In this document: positions 42,774-52,439 of the stretch, piece by piece | Position numbering within the stretch: position 1 is the stretch's first letter | Layout of the letters: each line of letters begins with the position of its first letter | NCBI GenBank assembly: GCA_035498035.1 | Contig: DATKAN010000058.1 | Location: forward strand, 1 to 64,000 | Origin: Nitrospiria bacterium | GTDB taxonomy: Bacteria > Nitrospirota > Nitrospiria > JACQBZ01 | Length of the DNA: 64,000 nt | Reading direction: 5' to 3' | Program-made: the position numbers and the translations under genes | The notes under the pieces: model-generated | Database searches by the model: none | What the model was told of the DNA's origin: nothing | What the model saw: the letters and a program-made list of their open reading frames with translations, nothing else

Positions 42774-43243
42774 TCGACCGACAGCTCGAGGCCAACTTTA
42801 TCACCACCAATGTCGATTCCGTGATCAGCTGGGCCCGGAAGGGCTCGCTCTGGCCGATGACCTTCGGCCTGGCCTGCTGCGCGATCGAGATGATGGCGAC
42901 GGTCTCCTCCCGCTACGACATCGACCGCTTCGGCGCGGGGGTCTTCCGCGCCTCGCCCCGGCAGTCGGACCTGATGATCGTCGCCGGAACGGTCTGCCGG
43001 AAGATGGCGCCGGTGATCCGGCGGATTTACGACCAGATGCCCGAGCCGCGCTACGTCATCGCGATGGGCTCCTGCGCCACGTCGGGGAATCATTACAACA
43101 GCTACAGCGTCGTTCAGGGGGTGGACCAGATCGTTCCGGTGGACGTCTACGTTCCCGGGTGTCCGCCCCGTCCGGAGGCGCTCCTTCAGGGCTTGATGAT
43201 GCTTCAGGAAAAGATCCGGCATGAGAAGGTGTTTGTAAAGTAG
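42764..43243 (+). CDS. nuoB: NADH-quinone oxidoreductase subunit B
   Basis: A 159-residue peripheral-arm subunit that carries the terminal N2 [4Fe-4S] cluster. All four ligands are visible: the tandem Cys38-Cys39 ([10 protein letters not shown]), Cys104 (MGSCATSG) and Cys133 (PGCPPRPE). The [15 protein letters not shown] loop is typical. The TAG stop lies inside a hairpin (43240-43273), the first of a series of palindromes in this operon. Confidence 0.97.
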   Translation: MGLIDRQLEANFITTNVDSVISWARKGSLWPMTFGLACCAIEMMATVSSRYDIDRFGAGVFRASPRQSDLMIVAGTVCRKMAPVIRRIYDQMPEPRYVIAMGSCATSGNHYNSYSVVQGVDQIVPVDVYVPGCPPRPEALLQGLMMLQEKIRHEKVFVK

Positions 43244-43352
43244 ATGCCTACGGGTAAGCCCGTAGGAATCTACTCAGCGAGCAACGCAAGCGAGAGGGGG
43301 AGGCTCCATTCCGCCTCAGGCGGATGGAGGGGGCGACGTGAGCCCCTATAAA
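43240..43352. repeat. Palindromic element in the nuoB-nuoC junction (copy B)
   Basis: GTAGATGCCTACGGG and its approximate complement CCCGTAGGAATCTAC (43240-43273) form a hairpin that contains the nuoB stop. A second hairpin, CTCCAT-T-CCGCC-TCA-GGCGG-ATGGAG, is at 43304-43329. The right end GGCGACGTGAGCCCCTATA is the reverse complement of the sequence at 57626, and the element as a whole is a reverse-oriented relative of the one at 37550. The 16-mer TCCGCCTCAGGCGGAT also occurs within nuoC. Confidence 0.75.
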
Positions 43353-43354
43353 TT

Positions 43355-43882
43355 ATGACTCAGGAAATCACCCAGAAGATCCAGGAAAAGTTCCCGAGAG
43401 AATTTGTCGGGACGAATGAATTCCGGAACGAATGGACCGTGACCGTGAAGCCGGACCGGATCGTCGAGATCGCGCGGTTTTTGCGGGACGATCCTTCGAC
43501 GGAGTTCGATCACCTTTCGGACATCTACTCGGTGGACAACTCCGTGCGGTCCTCCGCCTCAGGCGGATCGGGCGAAGAGCGGTTCGAGGTGGTCTATCTG
43601 CTGAACTCCATCCCGAAGCGCCATCGTCTGCGGCTCAAGACCCTCCTCCGGGAAGACCGCTGCGAGATCGATTCGGTCTATACGGTCTGGCGGGCGGCCG
43701 GTTTTCTGGAGCGCGAGGTGTACGACCTCATGGGGATCCGGTTCCGGAACCATCCCGACCTCCGGCGGATCTTCCTCCCGGAGGATTTCGACGGGCATCC
43801 CCTTCGGAAGGAGTATCCCGCCGAGGGAAAAGGGTGGCGCAACACCTTCGAGTTCCTTCCCACCGAGGAGCCGCAGACGTAG
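43355..43882 (+). CDS. nuoC: NADH-quinone oxidoreductase subunit C
   Basis: A 175-residue 30-kDa-type subunit of the peripheral arm. Motifs: FDHLSDIYSVD, FEVVYLLNSIPKRHRLRLK, and ERE..YDLMGIRFRNHPDLRRIFLPEDFDGHPLRKEYP, the family signature, here split across about 121-156. NuoC and NuoD are separate, unlike the fused protein of E. coli. A small insert SASGGSGEE (about residues 67-75) contains the same 16-base palindrome as the preceding spacer, so it looks like a recent insertion within the reading frame. Confidence 0.95.
   Translation: MTQEITQKIQEKFPREFVGTNEFRNEWTVTVKPDRIVEIARFLRDDPSTEFDHLSDIYSVDNSVRSSASGGSGEERFEVVYLLNSIPKRHRLRLKTLLREDRCEIDSVYTVWRAAGFLEREVYDLMGIRFRNHPDLRRIFLPEDFDGHPLRKEYPAEGKGWRNTFEFLPTEEPQT
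43553..43568. repeat. 16-bp palindrome inside nuoC
   Basis: TCCGCCTCAGGCGGAT is identical to 43310-43325 in the spacer before nuoC. It is read in frame as Ser-Ala-Ser-Gly-Gly. Arms TCCGCCT and AGGCGGA are perfect around one C. Confidence 0.7.
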
Positions 43883-43889
43883 CCGCAGG

Positions 43890-45155
43890 ATGGAATTCAA
43901 AACCCCACAGAACCCCGCGACGGGCCTGAACGAGGGTCCCCTTCACGACACCGAGCCGCGGCCGATCACCGAGGACCTTCCGCTCCGCCGGAGCGAGGAG
44001 CTTCTCCTGAACCTCGGCCCCCAGCATCCCGCGACCCACGGCGTCCTCCGCGTGGTGCTGGAACTGGAGGGCGAGAAGATCATCCGGGCGACCCCCGACC
44101 TGGGCTATCTCCATCGGGGCGTCGAGAAGCTCTGCGAAGGCCTGACCTATCAGCAGATCATTCCCCATACCGACCGGCTGGACTACATCTGTTCCATGAC
44201 GAACAACTTCGCGTACGTCCGCGCGGTCGAGAAACTCCTCGGGGTTTCGATCCCGGAGCGCGGGGAGCACGTCCGGACGATCATCGCCGAGATGCAGCGG
44301 ATCGTGGGCCATCTCTTCTGGCTGGGGACGCAGGCGTTGGACATCGGAGCGATGACGATTTTTTTCTGGACCTTCCGCGAGCGCGAGGTCCTGCTCGACC
44401 TGTTCGAGCGGACCTGCGGCGCGCGGCTGACGATGAACTATTTCCGGGTCGGGGGCGTGAACGGCGATCTGAAGCCGGAGGTGATCGCGCCGCTCCGTAA
44501 GTTCCTGGCCGACTTTCCGTCCAAGATCGACGAGTACGACCGGCTATTGATGAACAACCGGATCTGGATCTCGAGGATGAAGGACGTGGCCGTGATCTCG
44601 GCCGAAGACGCCGTCAATTTCGGCCTGACCGGCCCGACGCTCCGGGGCTCCGGCGTTTCCTATGACGTGAGGAAGGCCGAGCCCTACGCGGCCTACGGCA
44701 AGGTGGAGTGGGAGGTCCCGCTCGGAACCAACGGTGACACCTACGACCGGTACTGGGTCCGGATGCAGGAGATGAAGCAGAGCGCGCGGATCATCCGGCA
44801 ATGTCTGGATCAGCTTCCGGAGGGACCGGTCCTGACCGACGTTCCGCAGGTGGTCGCCCCGCCCAAGGAAAAAGTGATGCAGGACATGCAGAGCCTCATC
44901 CACCATTTCATCATCTTTACGGAGGGGTTCCGGCCGCCCAAAGGGGAGGTCTACTGCGCGACGGAGGCCCCGAAGGGCGAGCTCGGCTTCTCGATCGTGA
45001 GCGACGGCGGGCCCAAGCCCTACCGGCTCAAGATCCGTTCGCCTTCCTTCGTTCACATGGGGGCCTTCGATCACATGGCGCGCGGATACATGATCGCCGA
45101 CATCATCACGATCTTCGGAACCTACGACATTGTAATGGGGGAATGCGATCGTTAA
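43890..45155 (+). CDS. nuoD: NADH-quinone oxidoreductase subunit D
   Basis: A 421-residue 49-kDa subunit that forms the quinone site together with NuoB. The N-terminus has about 35 extra polar residues before LLLNLGPQHPATHGVLR. Typical motifs include DLGYLHRGVEKL, PHTDRLDYICSM, and the C-terminal GELGFSIVSDGG..PYRLKIRSPSF and MGECDR. The arginine methylated by NDUFAF7 in mitochondria is, to my knowledge, in this quinone-site region (LHRG-like); a MidA gene is encoded upstream. It starts 7 bases after nuoC. Confidence 0.97.
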   Translation: MEFKTPQNPATGLNEGPLHDTEPRPITEDLPLRRSEELLLNLGPQHPATHGVLRVVLELEGEKIIRATPDLGYLHRGVEKLCEGLTYQQIIPHTDRLDYICSMTNNFAYVRAVEKLLGVSIPERGEHVRTIIAEMQRIVGHLFWLGTQALDIGAMTIFFWTFREREVLLDLFERTCGARLTMNYFRVGGVNGDLKPEVIAPLRKFLADFPSKIDEYDRLLMNNRIWISRMKDVAVISAEDAVNFGLTGPTLRGSGVSYDVRKAEPYAAYGKVEWEVPLGTNGDTYDRYWVRMQEMKQSARIIRQCLDQLPEGPVLTDVPQVVAPPKEKVMQDMQSLIHHFIIFTEGFRPPKGEVYCATEAPKGELGFSIVSDGGPKPYRLKIRSPSFVHMGAFDHMARGYMIADIITIFGTYDIVMGECDR

Positions 45156-45176
45156 AAGCCGTGAGGCGTAATGGGA

Positions 45177-45264
45177 GTAGGGGCGCACGGCGTGCGCCCA
45201 AAATAATGTAGGGACGGACCCATGTGCCCGCCCGACAGTAGCGGCGTGATTCATCACGCCCGAT
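45177..45264. repeat. Cluster of three palindromic units in the nuoD-nuoE junction
   Basis: Three units in a row, each starting GTAG: GTAGGGGCGCAC-GGC-GTGCGCCC (45177-45199), GTAGGGACGGAC..CCGCCC (about 45208-45233) and GTAGCGGCGTGAT..ATCACGCCC (about 45238-45261). Stems of 8 bp are exact in the first and third. Confidence 0.75.
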
Positions 45265-45269
45265 TGTGA

Positions 45270-45800
45270 ATGATGAATCCCGAAACGAAAAAACTGGAAT
45301 TCTCCGAGAAGACCCGCAAACAGATCGAGGAGATCCTGACGCATTATCCCGACAAACGCTCGGCGCTGCTCCCGGTCCTGAACCTGGCCCAGGCCGAGTT
45401 CGGCTATATCAGCGAAGAGGTGATGGTCCTGGTCGCGCATTGGCTCGACCTCACGCCCCCGAAGGTGTACGAGGTGCTGACCTTCTACACGCTGCTGAAC
45501 GACCGGCCGGTGGGAAAGTTCCTGATCCAGCTCTGCCGGACGCTCTCCTGCGCCCTGGTCGGGTCCGAGAATATCCTGGGCCACCTCAAACAGCGGCTGG
45601 GGATCGAGGTCGGCCAGACGACGCCGGACGGGCTGTTCACGCTGAGAACGGTGGAATGCCTGGCCTCCTGCGGGACGGCGCCGGTGATGCAGATCAACGG
45701 GGCGTTCTACGAAAAGCTGACGCGTGAGAAAGTGGACCGGATTCTGGAGGATTTGAAGGGCGGCGATGCGCCGGCGCTGAAACCGATGGGGGAGAATTGA
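45270..45800 (+). CDS. nuoE: NADH-quinone oxidoreductase subunit E
   Basis: A 176-residue thioredoxin-like 24-kDa subunit with the N1a [2Fe-2S] cluster. Ligands are a CRTLSC pair (C-X4-C) and CLASC (C-X3-C) after LRTVEC. The N-terminal helix region is LTHYPDKRSALLPVLNLAQAEFGYIS. It belongs to the NADH-oxidising module with NuoF and NuoG. Its TGA is inside a 12-bp hairpin. The start could be either of two adjacent ATGs. Confidence 0.95.
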   Translation: MMNPETKKLEFSEKTRKQIEEILTHYPDKRSALLPVLNLAQAEFGYISEEVMVLVAHWLDLTPPKVYEVLTFYTLLNDRPVGKFLIQLCRTLSCALVGSENILGHLKQRLGIEVGQTTPDGLFTLRTVECLASCGTAPVMQINGAFYEKLTREKVDRILEDLKGGDAPALKPMGEN

Positions 45801-45828
45801 GGCAAACGCGCCTTGTGCGTTTGCCTCA
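45798..45828. repeat. 12-bp hairpin containing the nuoE stop codon
   Basis: TGAGGCAAACGC (45798-45809) pairs exactly with GCGTTTGCCTCA (45817-45828) around a 7-base loop. The first three bases are the nuoE stop. No T-run follows. Confidence 0.75.
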
Positions 45829-45925
45829 GAGCAATGGAGCAATAGAACAGTGGAGAATCGGATAGGGAAAAAAGACTCCGTTGCGGTCTAATGTTCCAAT
45901 GCTCCAATGTCAGAGCAAAAAAAGA
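45829..45925. repeat. Imperfect inverted repeat in the nuoE-nuoF junction
   Basis: GGAGCAATAGAACA (about 45837-45850) is roughly complementary to TGTTCCAATGCTCC (about 45892-45905), 11 of 14 positions. The GGAGCAAT word recurs at 63330-63448. Confidence 0.5.
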
Positions 45926-45940
45926 AGCGGACTCGGTTGA

Positions 45941-47251
45941 ATGAAATACGAAAAGGTCCTGCATAAAAATTTAGAGACCCCCGGATACACCGGAAGCCTG
46001 GCCGACTACGAAGGGCAGGGGGGGTATCGGGCGATCCGAAAGGCCCTCAAGGAGTATGCCCCGGCGCAGCTGACCGATCTGGTCAAGCGGGCCGGCCTTC
46101 GCGGCCGCGGCGGCGCCGGCTTTCCCGCCGGGATGAAATGGGACTTCCTTCCGAAGGACCCGGCCCTGACCAAATATCTCTGCTGCAACGCCGACGAGAG
46201 CGAGCCGGGAACCTTCAAGGACCGCGAGCTGATCGAACGGGACCCGCATCAGCTGATCGAGGGGATGATCCTGGCGGCCTACGCCATCGGCGCCAAGGTC
46301 GCCTACATCTATGTCCGCGGGGAATTCGTCTACGGCGCCCGGGTGCTTGAGCGGGCCCTGGCCGAGGCCTACCGGGCCGGCTATCTGGGGGAAAAAATTC
46401 TGAAAAGCGGCACGGACGTCGAGATCTACCTTCATCGCGGCGCCGGGGCCTACATCTGCGGGGAGGAGACGGCGCTTCTGGAGTCGATCGAGGGAAAGCG
46501 CGGCCTTCCGAGAAACAAGCCGCCCTTTCCGGCCATCCACGGCCTGTACGGAAAGCCGACCGTGATCAACAACGTCGAGACGCTGAGCAACCTCCCGCAC
46601 ATCGTGAACCGGGGCGCGGAATGGTTCGGCTCCATCGGATCGCCGCCCAAGAGTCCCGGGATGCGGATCTTCTCGGTGAGCGGCCATGTGAACCGGCCGG
46701 GCAATTACGAGGTGCCGATGGGGATCACGCTCCGGGAGCTGATCTTCGAGCAGGCCGGCGGCGTCCGCGGCGGCAAGAAGATCAAGGCGATCATTCCCGG
46801 CGGCGCCTCGGCCGCCTTCCTGACCGAAAGTTCGCTCGATGTGAAGATGGACTTCGAGGCGATCGCGCAGGTCGGATCGATGCTCGGCTCCGGCGGCGTC
46901 ACCGTGATGGACGAGGATACCTGCATGGTCTGGGCCGCGCTCAACCTGATGGAATTCTTCGCCCACGAGACCTGCGGAAAATGCTCCCCCTGTCGGGAAG
47001 GCTCCTCCTGGCTCGTTCAGATGATGCGGCGGATCGAGCACGGACACGGACGAACGGAGGATCTCGATCATCTGGTCCGGATCTGCAACAACATCGGCGG
47101 CAAGACGGTCTGCGCGTTCGGCGATGCCGAGATCGCCCCGATTCTGAGCACGCTCAGGCACTGGCGGTCGGAATACGAATACCACGTCAAGGAAAAAAAA
47201 TGCGTGGTCGGAAATCGCGGCGGGGAATTGCTGACGATTGGAAAACATTGA
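45941..47251 (+). CDS. nuoF: NADH-quinone oxidoreductase subunit F
   Basis: A 436-residue 51-kDa subunit that binds NADH and FMN. Motifs: RGRGGAGFPAGMKWDF (FMN), CNADESEPGTFKDR, GAGAYICGEETALLESIEGKRG, and CGKCSPCREG with a later Cys for the N3 [4Fe-4S] cluster. Full length. Preceded by an 140-base spacer with repeats; the ribosome site before the ATG is weak. It should take NADH and pass electrons to NuoE/NuoG. Confidence 0.97.
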   Translation: MKYEKVLHKNLETPGYTGSLADYEGQGGYRAIRKALKEYAPAQLTDLVKRAGLRGRGGAGFPAGMKWDFLPKDPALTKYLCCNADESEPGTFKDRELIERDPHQLIEGMILAAYAIGAKVAYIYVRGEFVYGARVLERALAEAYRAGYLGEKILKSGTDVEIYLHRGAGAYICGEETALLESIEGKRGLPRNKPPFPAIHGLYGKPTVINNVETLSNLPHIVNRGAEWFGSIGSPPKSPGMRIFSVSGHVNRPGNYEVPMGITLRELIFEQAGGVRGGKKIKAIIPGGASAAFLTESSLDVKMDFEAIAQVGSMLGSGGVTVMDEDTCMVWAALNLMEFFAHETCGKCSPCREGSSWLVQMMRRIEHGHGRTEDLDHLVRICNNIGGKTVCAFGDAEIAPILSTLRHWRSEYEYHVKEKKCVVGNRGGELLTIGKH

Positions 47252-47260
47252 ATCCCTGTA

Positions 47261-47288
47261 GTAGGGGCGACGCATGCGTCGCCCCTGC
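47261..47288. repeat. Palindrome between nuoF and nuoG
   Basis: GTAGGGGCGACGCATGCGTC continues into GCCCCTGC. The 22-bp core 47264-47285 is perfect and extends to 28 bases with one G-T pair. Same family as 3127-3154. Confidence 0.82.
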
Positions 47289-47314
47289 CGGAATCAGGGT
47301 GAGGAGAAACACGG

Positions 47315-50029
47315 TTGTCTGACGCGGTCCAAATCAAAACCGACACGGTGAAGTTATCGATCGACGGCCGGACGGTGGAGGTCCCGAAGGGCACGCTGGT
47401 GATCGAGGCCGCCCGGAACCTGGGGATCGAGATCCCCTTCTTCTGCTATCACCAGAAGTTGAAATCCGACGGCAACTGCCGCATGTGTCTGGTCGCGGTC
47501 GAAAAGATGCCGAAGCTCCAGGTCTCCTGCTCCATCCCGGCCACCGAGGGCATGGTCGTCCACACCAACACGACCGTCGTGCAGGAGGCGCGAAAGGGCG
47601 TCCTGGATTTTCTCCTGGCCAATCACCCGCTGGACTGTCCGATCTGCGACGAGGGCGGCCGGTGCCCCCTCCAGAACTATTCCCAGAAATACACCGCCTA
47701 CGGGCAGTACAGGGAAGAGAAGCGGATTTATGAAAAGGAGTTTTTCAGCCCGCTGATCGAGAAGGAGATGAACCGCTGCATCCAGTGCATGCGCTGCGTC
47801 CGCTATTGCGACGAGGTGATCGATTCGAAGGCCCTTTCCTCCGTCAACCGGGGCTACCAAATCGAGATCGGCCACTACGCCGACAAGCAGCTCGACTGCG
47901 AGTTCTGCGGCGGCTGCGTCCAGATCTGTCCGGTCGGCGCGCTCCTCAACCGTCTTCCGCTGTATGAATACCGGCCATGGATGCTGACCCGGACCGAGAC
48001 GACCTGCGCCTACTGCGCCGACGGCTGCTCGCTCCGGCTCGAAAGCCGGCCGCAGACCCGCGAGGTGATCGAGGTGACCTCGTTCTGGGGAAACGAGACG
48101 AAGAGCGTCTGGGGAAAGGGACGGAACGAGGGCGATCTCTGCGCGAAGGGGTATTTCGGCTATCCCTTCGTCAACAGCCCGAACCGTCTCACGAAGCCGC
48201 TGGTGCGCCAGGACGGCCGTCGGGACGCCCCGCTGGTCGAGGCGTCCTGGGAAGAAGCCCTGGAACGCGTGGCGGAAGGGTTCGGCCGGATCAAAAGCCG
48301 GCACGGCGGCGCGGCCTTCGGGGCGCTGGCCTCGGCCCGTTGCACGAACGAGAATCTCTATGTTTTCCAGAAATTCGTCCGGCTCGTCCTCGGAAGCCCG
48401 AACATCGACAGCAGCGTGCGCTACGGGATGGCGAACGCCGCCCGCGCGATGACCGAGCTGACCGGAACGCCGCGATGGCTTCCCTCGTATGAGGAGATCG
48501 CCGGGGCCGATCTGGTCTTCGTGATCGGGACGGACATCACGCATTCCAACCCGATCGTCGGGCTGAAGGTGAAGGCCGCCGCGAAGAGGGGCGCGAGGCT
48601 TATCGTCGCCTCGCCGCTGCGGCCGAGGGTCGGCACCTTGAGCCACATCGTCAATCTGGCGACGTGCCATCTGGCCCACCGCCCGGGCGCGGAGCGGGCC
48701 GTCGCGATCGGAATGGTGAAGGCCGCGTTGGAGCCGGGAAGGGCGGCCGCGGGATCCGCCGAGCCCTCTTCAAGCGCCCGGCTGCGCGAGATGGTTTCGA
48801 AAATTTCCCAAAAACAGATCGAATCCGCCACGGGTCTGAGCTACGAGCGGATCCGGGCCGCCGTCGAGGAATGGGCCGCGGCCGCACGGGCCGTGATCGT
48901 TTTCGGCGAGTCGATCGTACGGGCGCGGGACGGCTACGATACCGTACGCGTTCTGGGCGACCTGGCCTGGCTAGGCGGAAAGCTCGGCGCGGAGGGCTGC
49001 GGTCTGGCCCCGTTGTACGAGGAAAATAACGAGATGGGCGCCTACGAGATGGGCGTCGTTCCCGACCGTCTGCCCGGCCTCGGCCGTGTGGATCGGGAAA
49101 CGGATCGGGATCGCGTCCGCCAATCCTGGCGGGAAGCGATCCCGGCCGGCCCCGGTCTCACGATGATCGAAATGCTCGGAGCGGCCCGCGAGGGGAGGAT
49201 CCGCGCGCTCTACCTGATGGGCGAGAATCCGGTCGGAACGCTTCCGGCCTCGGTCGCCGCGGCCGAGGCGCTTGCGACCGCCGAGTTCGTCGTCTGCCAG
49301 GACCTGTTTTTGACCGAGTCCGGGAATTTAGCCGATGTGGTATTGCCGGCCGCCAGCTTCGCCGAGCAGAACGGAACTTTCACGAACCAGGAAGGACGCG
49401 TCCAGGCGGTGCGGAAGGCCATCGAGCCGATTCACGGGACACGGCCGGACTGGGAAATCCTCTCCCAGCTCGCGGTCGAGATGGGTCATCCGATGGAATA
49501 CCAGGACGGCGCCGAGGTCTCGCACGAAATCGCGCGCCTCTGGCCCGGCTGGCGGGAAATTCAGGGACGGTCGGGGCCGGCCGTCGCGGCGGAGCGCTAC
49601 GGGGCCGAGCGGCTGGCCGAGGGGATTTCGGAGCGGTATCGCGTCGATTCCGTGGAAAGGGTTTCGCCGCCCTCCGACGGGCGTTTTCATCTGGCGGTGG
49701 GGCCCTTGTTGTTCCATTCCGGAAAAATGTCCCTCCAGGCCGGAGGGTTGACCACGATTCAGGACCGGTCCTTTCTCTACATGTCGCCGGAGGATGCCGG
49801 GCGGCTGGGGGTGGGAGACGGGGGGTCGGTGCGGCTCCGTTCGCCCCAGGGTCCGGGATCGGTCGAGGTCGCGGTCAAGATCGACGCGAAATATCCGCCC
49901 GGGATGGTCTTCTTCCCCGAATCCTTCAACGAGCCTCCGGTGAAGGATCTGCTGACGGTCGAGCTGGACAAGGCGTCCCGGGTCCCGGCCTTCAAGACGG
50001 CCGAGGTCATCATTGAGAAGATAACGTAG
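47315..50029 (+). CDS. nuoG: NADH-quinone oxidoreductase subunit G
   Basis: A 904-residue 75-kDa subunit that contains several iron-sulfur clusters. Visible are the N1b [2Fe-2S] region ([20 protein letters not shown]), the His/Cys N5 motif ([14 protein letters not shown]), two [4Fe-4S] motifs ([23 protein letters not shown]), and the molybdopterin-oxidoreductase-like domain that begins [11 protein letters not shown] and ends near residue 900. Start is TTG with GAGGAG upstream. The TAG lies within the palindrome that follows. Confidence 0.95.
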   Translation: MSDAVQIKTDTVKLSIDGRTVEVPKGTLVIEAARNLGIEIPFFCYHQKLKSDGNCRMCLVAVEKMPKLQVSCSIPATEGMVVHTNTTVVQEARKGVLDFLLANHPLDCPICDEGGRCPLQNYSQKYTAYGQYREEKRIYEKEFFSPLIEKEMNRCIQCMRCVRYCDEVIDSKALSSVNRGYQIEIGHYADKQLDCEFCGGCVQICPVGALLNRLPLYEYRPWMLTRTETTCAYCADGCSLRLESRPQTREVIEVTSFWGNETKSVWGKGRNEGDLCAKGYFGYPFVNSPNRLTKPLVRQDGRRDAPLVEASWEEALERVAEGFGRIKSRHGGAAFGALASARCTNENLYVFQKFVRLVLGSPNIDSSVRYGMANAARAMTELTGTPRWLPSYEEIAGADLVFVIGTDITHSNPIVGLKVKAAAKRGARLIVASPLRPRVGTLSHIVNLATCHLAHRPGAERAVAIGMVKAALEPGRAAAGSAEPSSSARLREMVSKISQKQIESATGLSYERIRAAVEEWAAAARAVIVFGESIVRARDGYDTVRVLGDLAWLGGKLGAEGCGLAPLYEENNEMGAYEMGVVPDRLPGLGRVDRETDRDRVRQSWREAIPAGPGLTMIEMLGAAREGRIRALYLMGENPVGTLPASVAAAEALATAEFVVCQDLFLTESGNLADVVLPAASFAEQNGTFTNQEGRVQAVRKAIEPIHGTRPDWEILSQLAVEMGHPMEYQDGAEVSHEIARLWPGWREIQGRSGPAVAAERYGAERLAEGISERYRVDSVERVSPPSDGRFHLAVGPLLFHSGKMSLQAGGLTTIQDRSFLYMSPEDAGRLGVGDGGSVRLRSPQGPGSVEVAVKIDAKYPPGMVFFPESFNEPPVKDLLTVELDKASRVPAFKTAEVIIEKIT

Positions 50030-50053
50030 GGGCAGGGCTTGCCCTGCCCCTAT
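50026..50053. repeat. Palindrome containing the nuoG stop codon
   Basis: GTAGGGGCAGGGCTTGCCCT continues into GCCCCTAT: stem GTAGGGGCAGGGC/GCCCTGCCCCTAT with one G-T pair. The TAG at 50027-50029 is the nuoG stop. Same family as 3127 and 47261. Confidence 0.82.
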
Positions 50054-50100
50054 CCGGGCGCAGTCGGCGGGGCCCCTACAAGAATTTGGAGACGGATGAC

Positions 50101-51123
50101 ATGGTGAATATCGCGCTGAATTTAATCGTGGTGCTCGTGACGATCGGCGTCGTGATGGTCACGGTGCTGCTCCACGTGGCGTACCTGACCTATTTTGAAC
50201 GGAAAATCCTCGGTTGGATGCAGGACCGGATGGGTCCGATGGAGGTGGGCTACCACGGGCTGCTGCAGCCGATCGCGGACGGGCTGAAACTTTTTTTCAA
50301 GGAGGACATCGTCCCGGCCCAGGCCAACAAGATCATATTCACCCTGGCGCCGATATTGGTTTTGGTCCCGGCCCTCATCGGTTTTGCGGTGATCCCCTTC
50401 GGGCGTGACACGATTTCTATTTTCGGCCTGACCTTCCGCCCGTTCGTCACCGACATCAATATCGGAATCCTCTACATCCTGGCCTTCGCCTCGATCGGCG
50501 CGTACGGCGTCCTGCTGGGCGGCTGGGCCTCGAACAACAAATATTCGCTCCTGGGCGGACTGAGGTCCGCGGCCCAGGTGATCAGCTACGAGCTGTCGCT
50601 GGGCCTGGCGATCGTCGGCGTGCTGCTGATGGCCGGCTCGCTGAGCCTCGTCAAGATCACGGAGGCGCAGGGCGGGGGGCTGCTGCACTGGTTCATCCTG
50701 CCCCAGTTCGTGGCCTTCGTGATCTATCTCATCTCCGCGATCGCCGAGACCAACCGGCTGCCCTTCGACCTTCCGGAGGCCGAAAGCGAATTGGTGGCCG
50801 GCTTCTTCACCGAGTACAGCGGCATGCGATTTGCCTTTTTCTTTTTGGCCGAGTATGCTAACATGATCCTCGTTTCTTGCATCGCCACGATCCTGTTTCT
50901 GGGCGGATGGCACGCGCCCTTCGAAGCGCTGGGGTTCATCCCCCCGATCCTCTGGTTCGTGATCAAGGTCTACTTCTTTTTGTTCTTCTATATCTGGATT
51001 CGGGGAACGCTTCCGCGCCTGCGCTACGATCAGCTGATGATGTTCGGGTGGAAGGTGATGATTCCGCTGGCGCTGGCCAACATCCTGGTCACGTCCACGG
51101 TTCTGTATTTTGTCAGGGGGTGA
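50101..51123 (+). CDS. nuoH: NADH-quinone oxidoreductase subunit H
   Basis: A 340-residue membrane subunit that connects the two arms at the quinone entry. About eight helices are seen. Conserved loops: [39 protein letters not shown] and [27 protein letters not shown]. The ATG was preferred over an in-frame TTG 15 bases upstream because TTGGAG lies 9 bases before it. nuoI begins 1 base after the TGA. Confidence 0.96.
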   Translation: MVNIALNLIVVLVTIGVVMVTVLLHVAYLTYFERKILGWMQDRMGPMEVGYHGLLQPIADGLKLFFKEDIVPAQANKIIFTLAPILVLVPALIGFAVIPFGRDTISIFGLTFRPFVTDINIGILYILAFASIGAYGVLLGGWASNNKYSLLGGLRSAAQVISYELSLGLAIVGVLLMAGSLSLVKITEAQGGGLLHWFILPQFVAFVIYLISAIAETNRLPFDLPEAESELVAGFFTEYSGMRFAFFFLAEYANMILVSCIATILFLGGWHAPFEALGFIPPILWFVIKVYFFLFFYIWIRGTLPRLRYDQLMMFGWKVMIPLALANILVTSTVLYFVRG

Positions 51124-51124
51124 G

Positions 51125-51658
51125 ATGAAAGGCCTGCGACGGTTCATCCAACAGGTCCTGTTTCTGGAAATCCTCGTGGGTCTCGCGTCGACCTTCCGTC
51201 ATCTGTTCACCCGGCCCGTCACGATCCAGTATCCCCACGAAAAACGGGTGCTCCCCAACGGCTATCGCGGCTTCATCGCGCTGCTGCGCTACGACGACGG
51301 AACCGAGAAATGCGTCGGCTGCGACCTGTGCGAGGCGGCCTGTCCGTCCCGCGTGATCACGGTGATCAGCGCCGAGGTGGAGGGCCAGCCGCTCAAACGC
51401 TACGCCAGGGAATACACCATGGACATGACCCGCTGCGTCTTCTGCGGGTTGTGCGTGGAGGCCTGCCCTGTCAACGCGCTGGGCATGACCAAAGAGTACG
51501 AATACGCGACGTATGACAAGCGCAGGCTCAAGCTCAACAAGGAACAGTTGCTGGCCATCGGGGACAGGGCCTTCCCGGCCCGGGAGACGCGCGTCGAATT
51601 CCAACATCCCCATGCGGCCTTCTTCAACGTGGCGCATCGGGGCTATCCCGCCAAATGA
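51125..51658 (+). CDS. nuoI: NADH-quinone oxidoreductase subunit I
   Basis: A 177-residue ferredoxin-type subunit with N6a and N6b [4Fe-4S] clusters. Both motifs are complete: CVGCDLCEAACP and CVFCGLCVEACP. The N-terminus has an amphipathic helix for membrane attachment, followed by RHLFTRPVTIQYP. It starts immediately after nuoH. A C-terminal tail after the second motif is typical in length. Confidence 0.96.
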   Translation: MKGLRRFIQQVLFLEILVGLASTFRHLFTRPVTIQYPHEKRVLPNGYRGFIALLRYDDGTEKCVGCDLCEAACPSRVITVISAEVEGQPLKRYAREYTMDMTRCVFCGLCVEACPVNALGMTKEYEYATYDKRRLKLNKEQLLAIGDRAFPARETRVEFQHPHAAFFNVAHRGYPAK

Positions 51659-51772
51659 TGCGCCGCGCCTGTCGGGCCTGGTCCTTCCAGGTCGGATCAA
51701 AACCATCGGTTCGTTTCAAGCGGCGTCGGGCGAGACCCCGCGGGGCCGCCGCGCGCCGTTGAAGACAACACC

Positions 51773-52297
51773 ATGACAACCGTCTTGTTCTTGTATTTCG
51801 CAGGCGTGATCGTGTCGACGGCGGTCCTCGTGGTCGCGTCGCGGAAGCCCGTCAACAGCGCGCTATCGCTGCTGGTCATGTTCTTTCACGTGGCCGGCCT
51901 GTTCGTGCTGCTGAACGCCGAATTCATCGCGGCCGTTCAGATCATCGTCTATGCCGGGGCCATTCTGGTCCTGTATCTCTTCGTGGTGATGCTGCTCAAT
52001 CTGCGCGCCGAAGAGGGTTATAACAAGCAATATCTCGTCGGCATGATGGTCGGGCTGGCGATTCTGATCGAGGCCGTCCTGATCCTGAACCGCTCCGGAT
52101 TCGCGGACCGTGCGCTGCCGGCCGCGGGGCCGGCGCCCGACGTCCTCCCCGGCAACACCGAGGGGATCGGGCGGGCCCTGTACACCATCTATCTGTTTCC
52201 TTTCGAGGTGGCCTCCCTGATCCTGCTGGTCGCGATGATCGGGGCCATCATCCTGGCGAAGAAGGGAATGTTCGGTAAGGAAGAGAGGCGATTCTGA
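51773..52297 (+). CDS. nuoJ: NADH-quinone oxidoreductase subunit J
   Basis: A 174-residue membrane subunit with five helices. The key helix [25 protein letters not shown] is split by the conserved YAGAI pi-bulge region, and the LNLRAEEGY loop follows. A 114-base spacer with GC-rich hairpins separates it from nuoI. Its start ATG lacks a clear ribosome site (CACCATGAC). Confidence 0.94.
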   Translation: MTTVLFLYFAGVIVSTAVLVVASRKPVNSALSLLVMFFHVAGLFVLLNAEFIAAVQIIVYAGAILVLYLFVVMLLNLRAEEGYNKQYLVGMMVGLAILIEAVLILNRSGFADRALPAAGPAPDVLPGNTEGIGRALYTIYLFPFEVASLILLVAMIGAIILAKKGMFGKEERRF

Positions 52298-52310
52298 ATC
52301 AAAGAGATTT

Positions 52311-52419
52311 GAGAAGCGGGTGGCCACAGGCGGGGCGCCCCACCGAGCGGAGCCGGGGTCCCTACACCGGGCGGGGTGGCGAGCACGGTGGGGCTGGCGA
52401 AGGACAGGACCCGCTTCTC
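52311..52419. repeat. Inverted repeat in the nuoJ-nuoK junction
   Basis: GAGAAGCGGGT (52311-52321) and ACCCGCTTCTC (52409-52419) are exact complements, 87 bases apart. The interval is rich in GGGGCG and CCCC words that can form inner stems. Confidence 0.7.
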
Positions 52420-52439
52420 CGTCGATTTCTGGAGACTTA

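Noticed and set aside
51659-51772. Gene in the nuoI-nuoJ spacer
   Set aside because: An open frame crosses it, but it begins inside nuoI in another frame and has no domain; the spacer is GC-rich repeat-like sequence.
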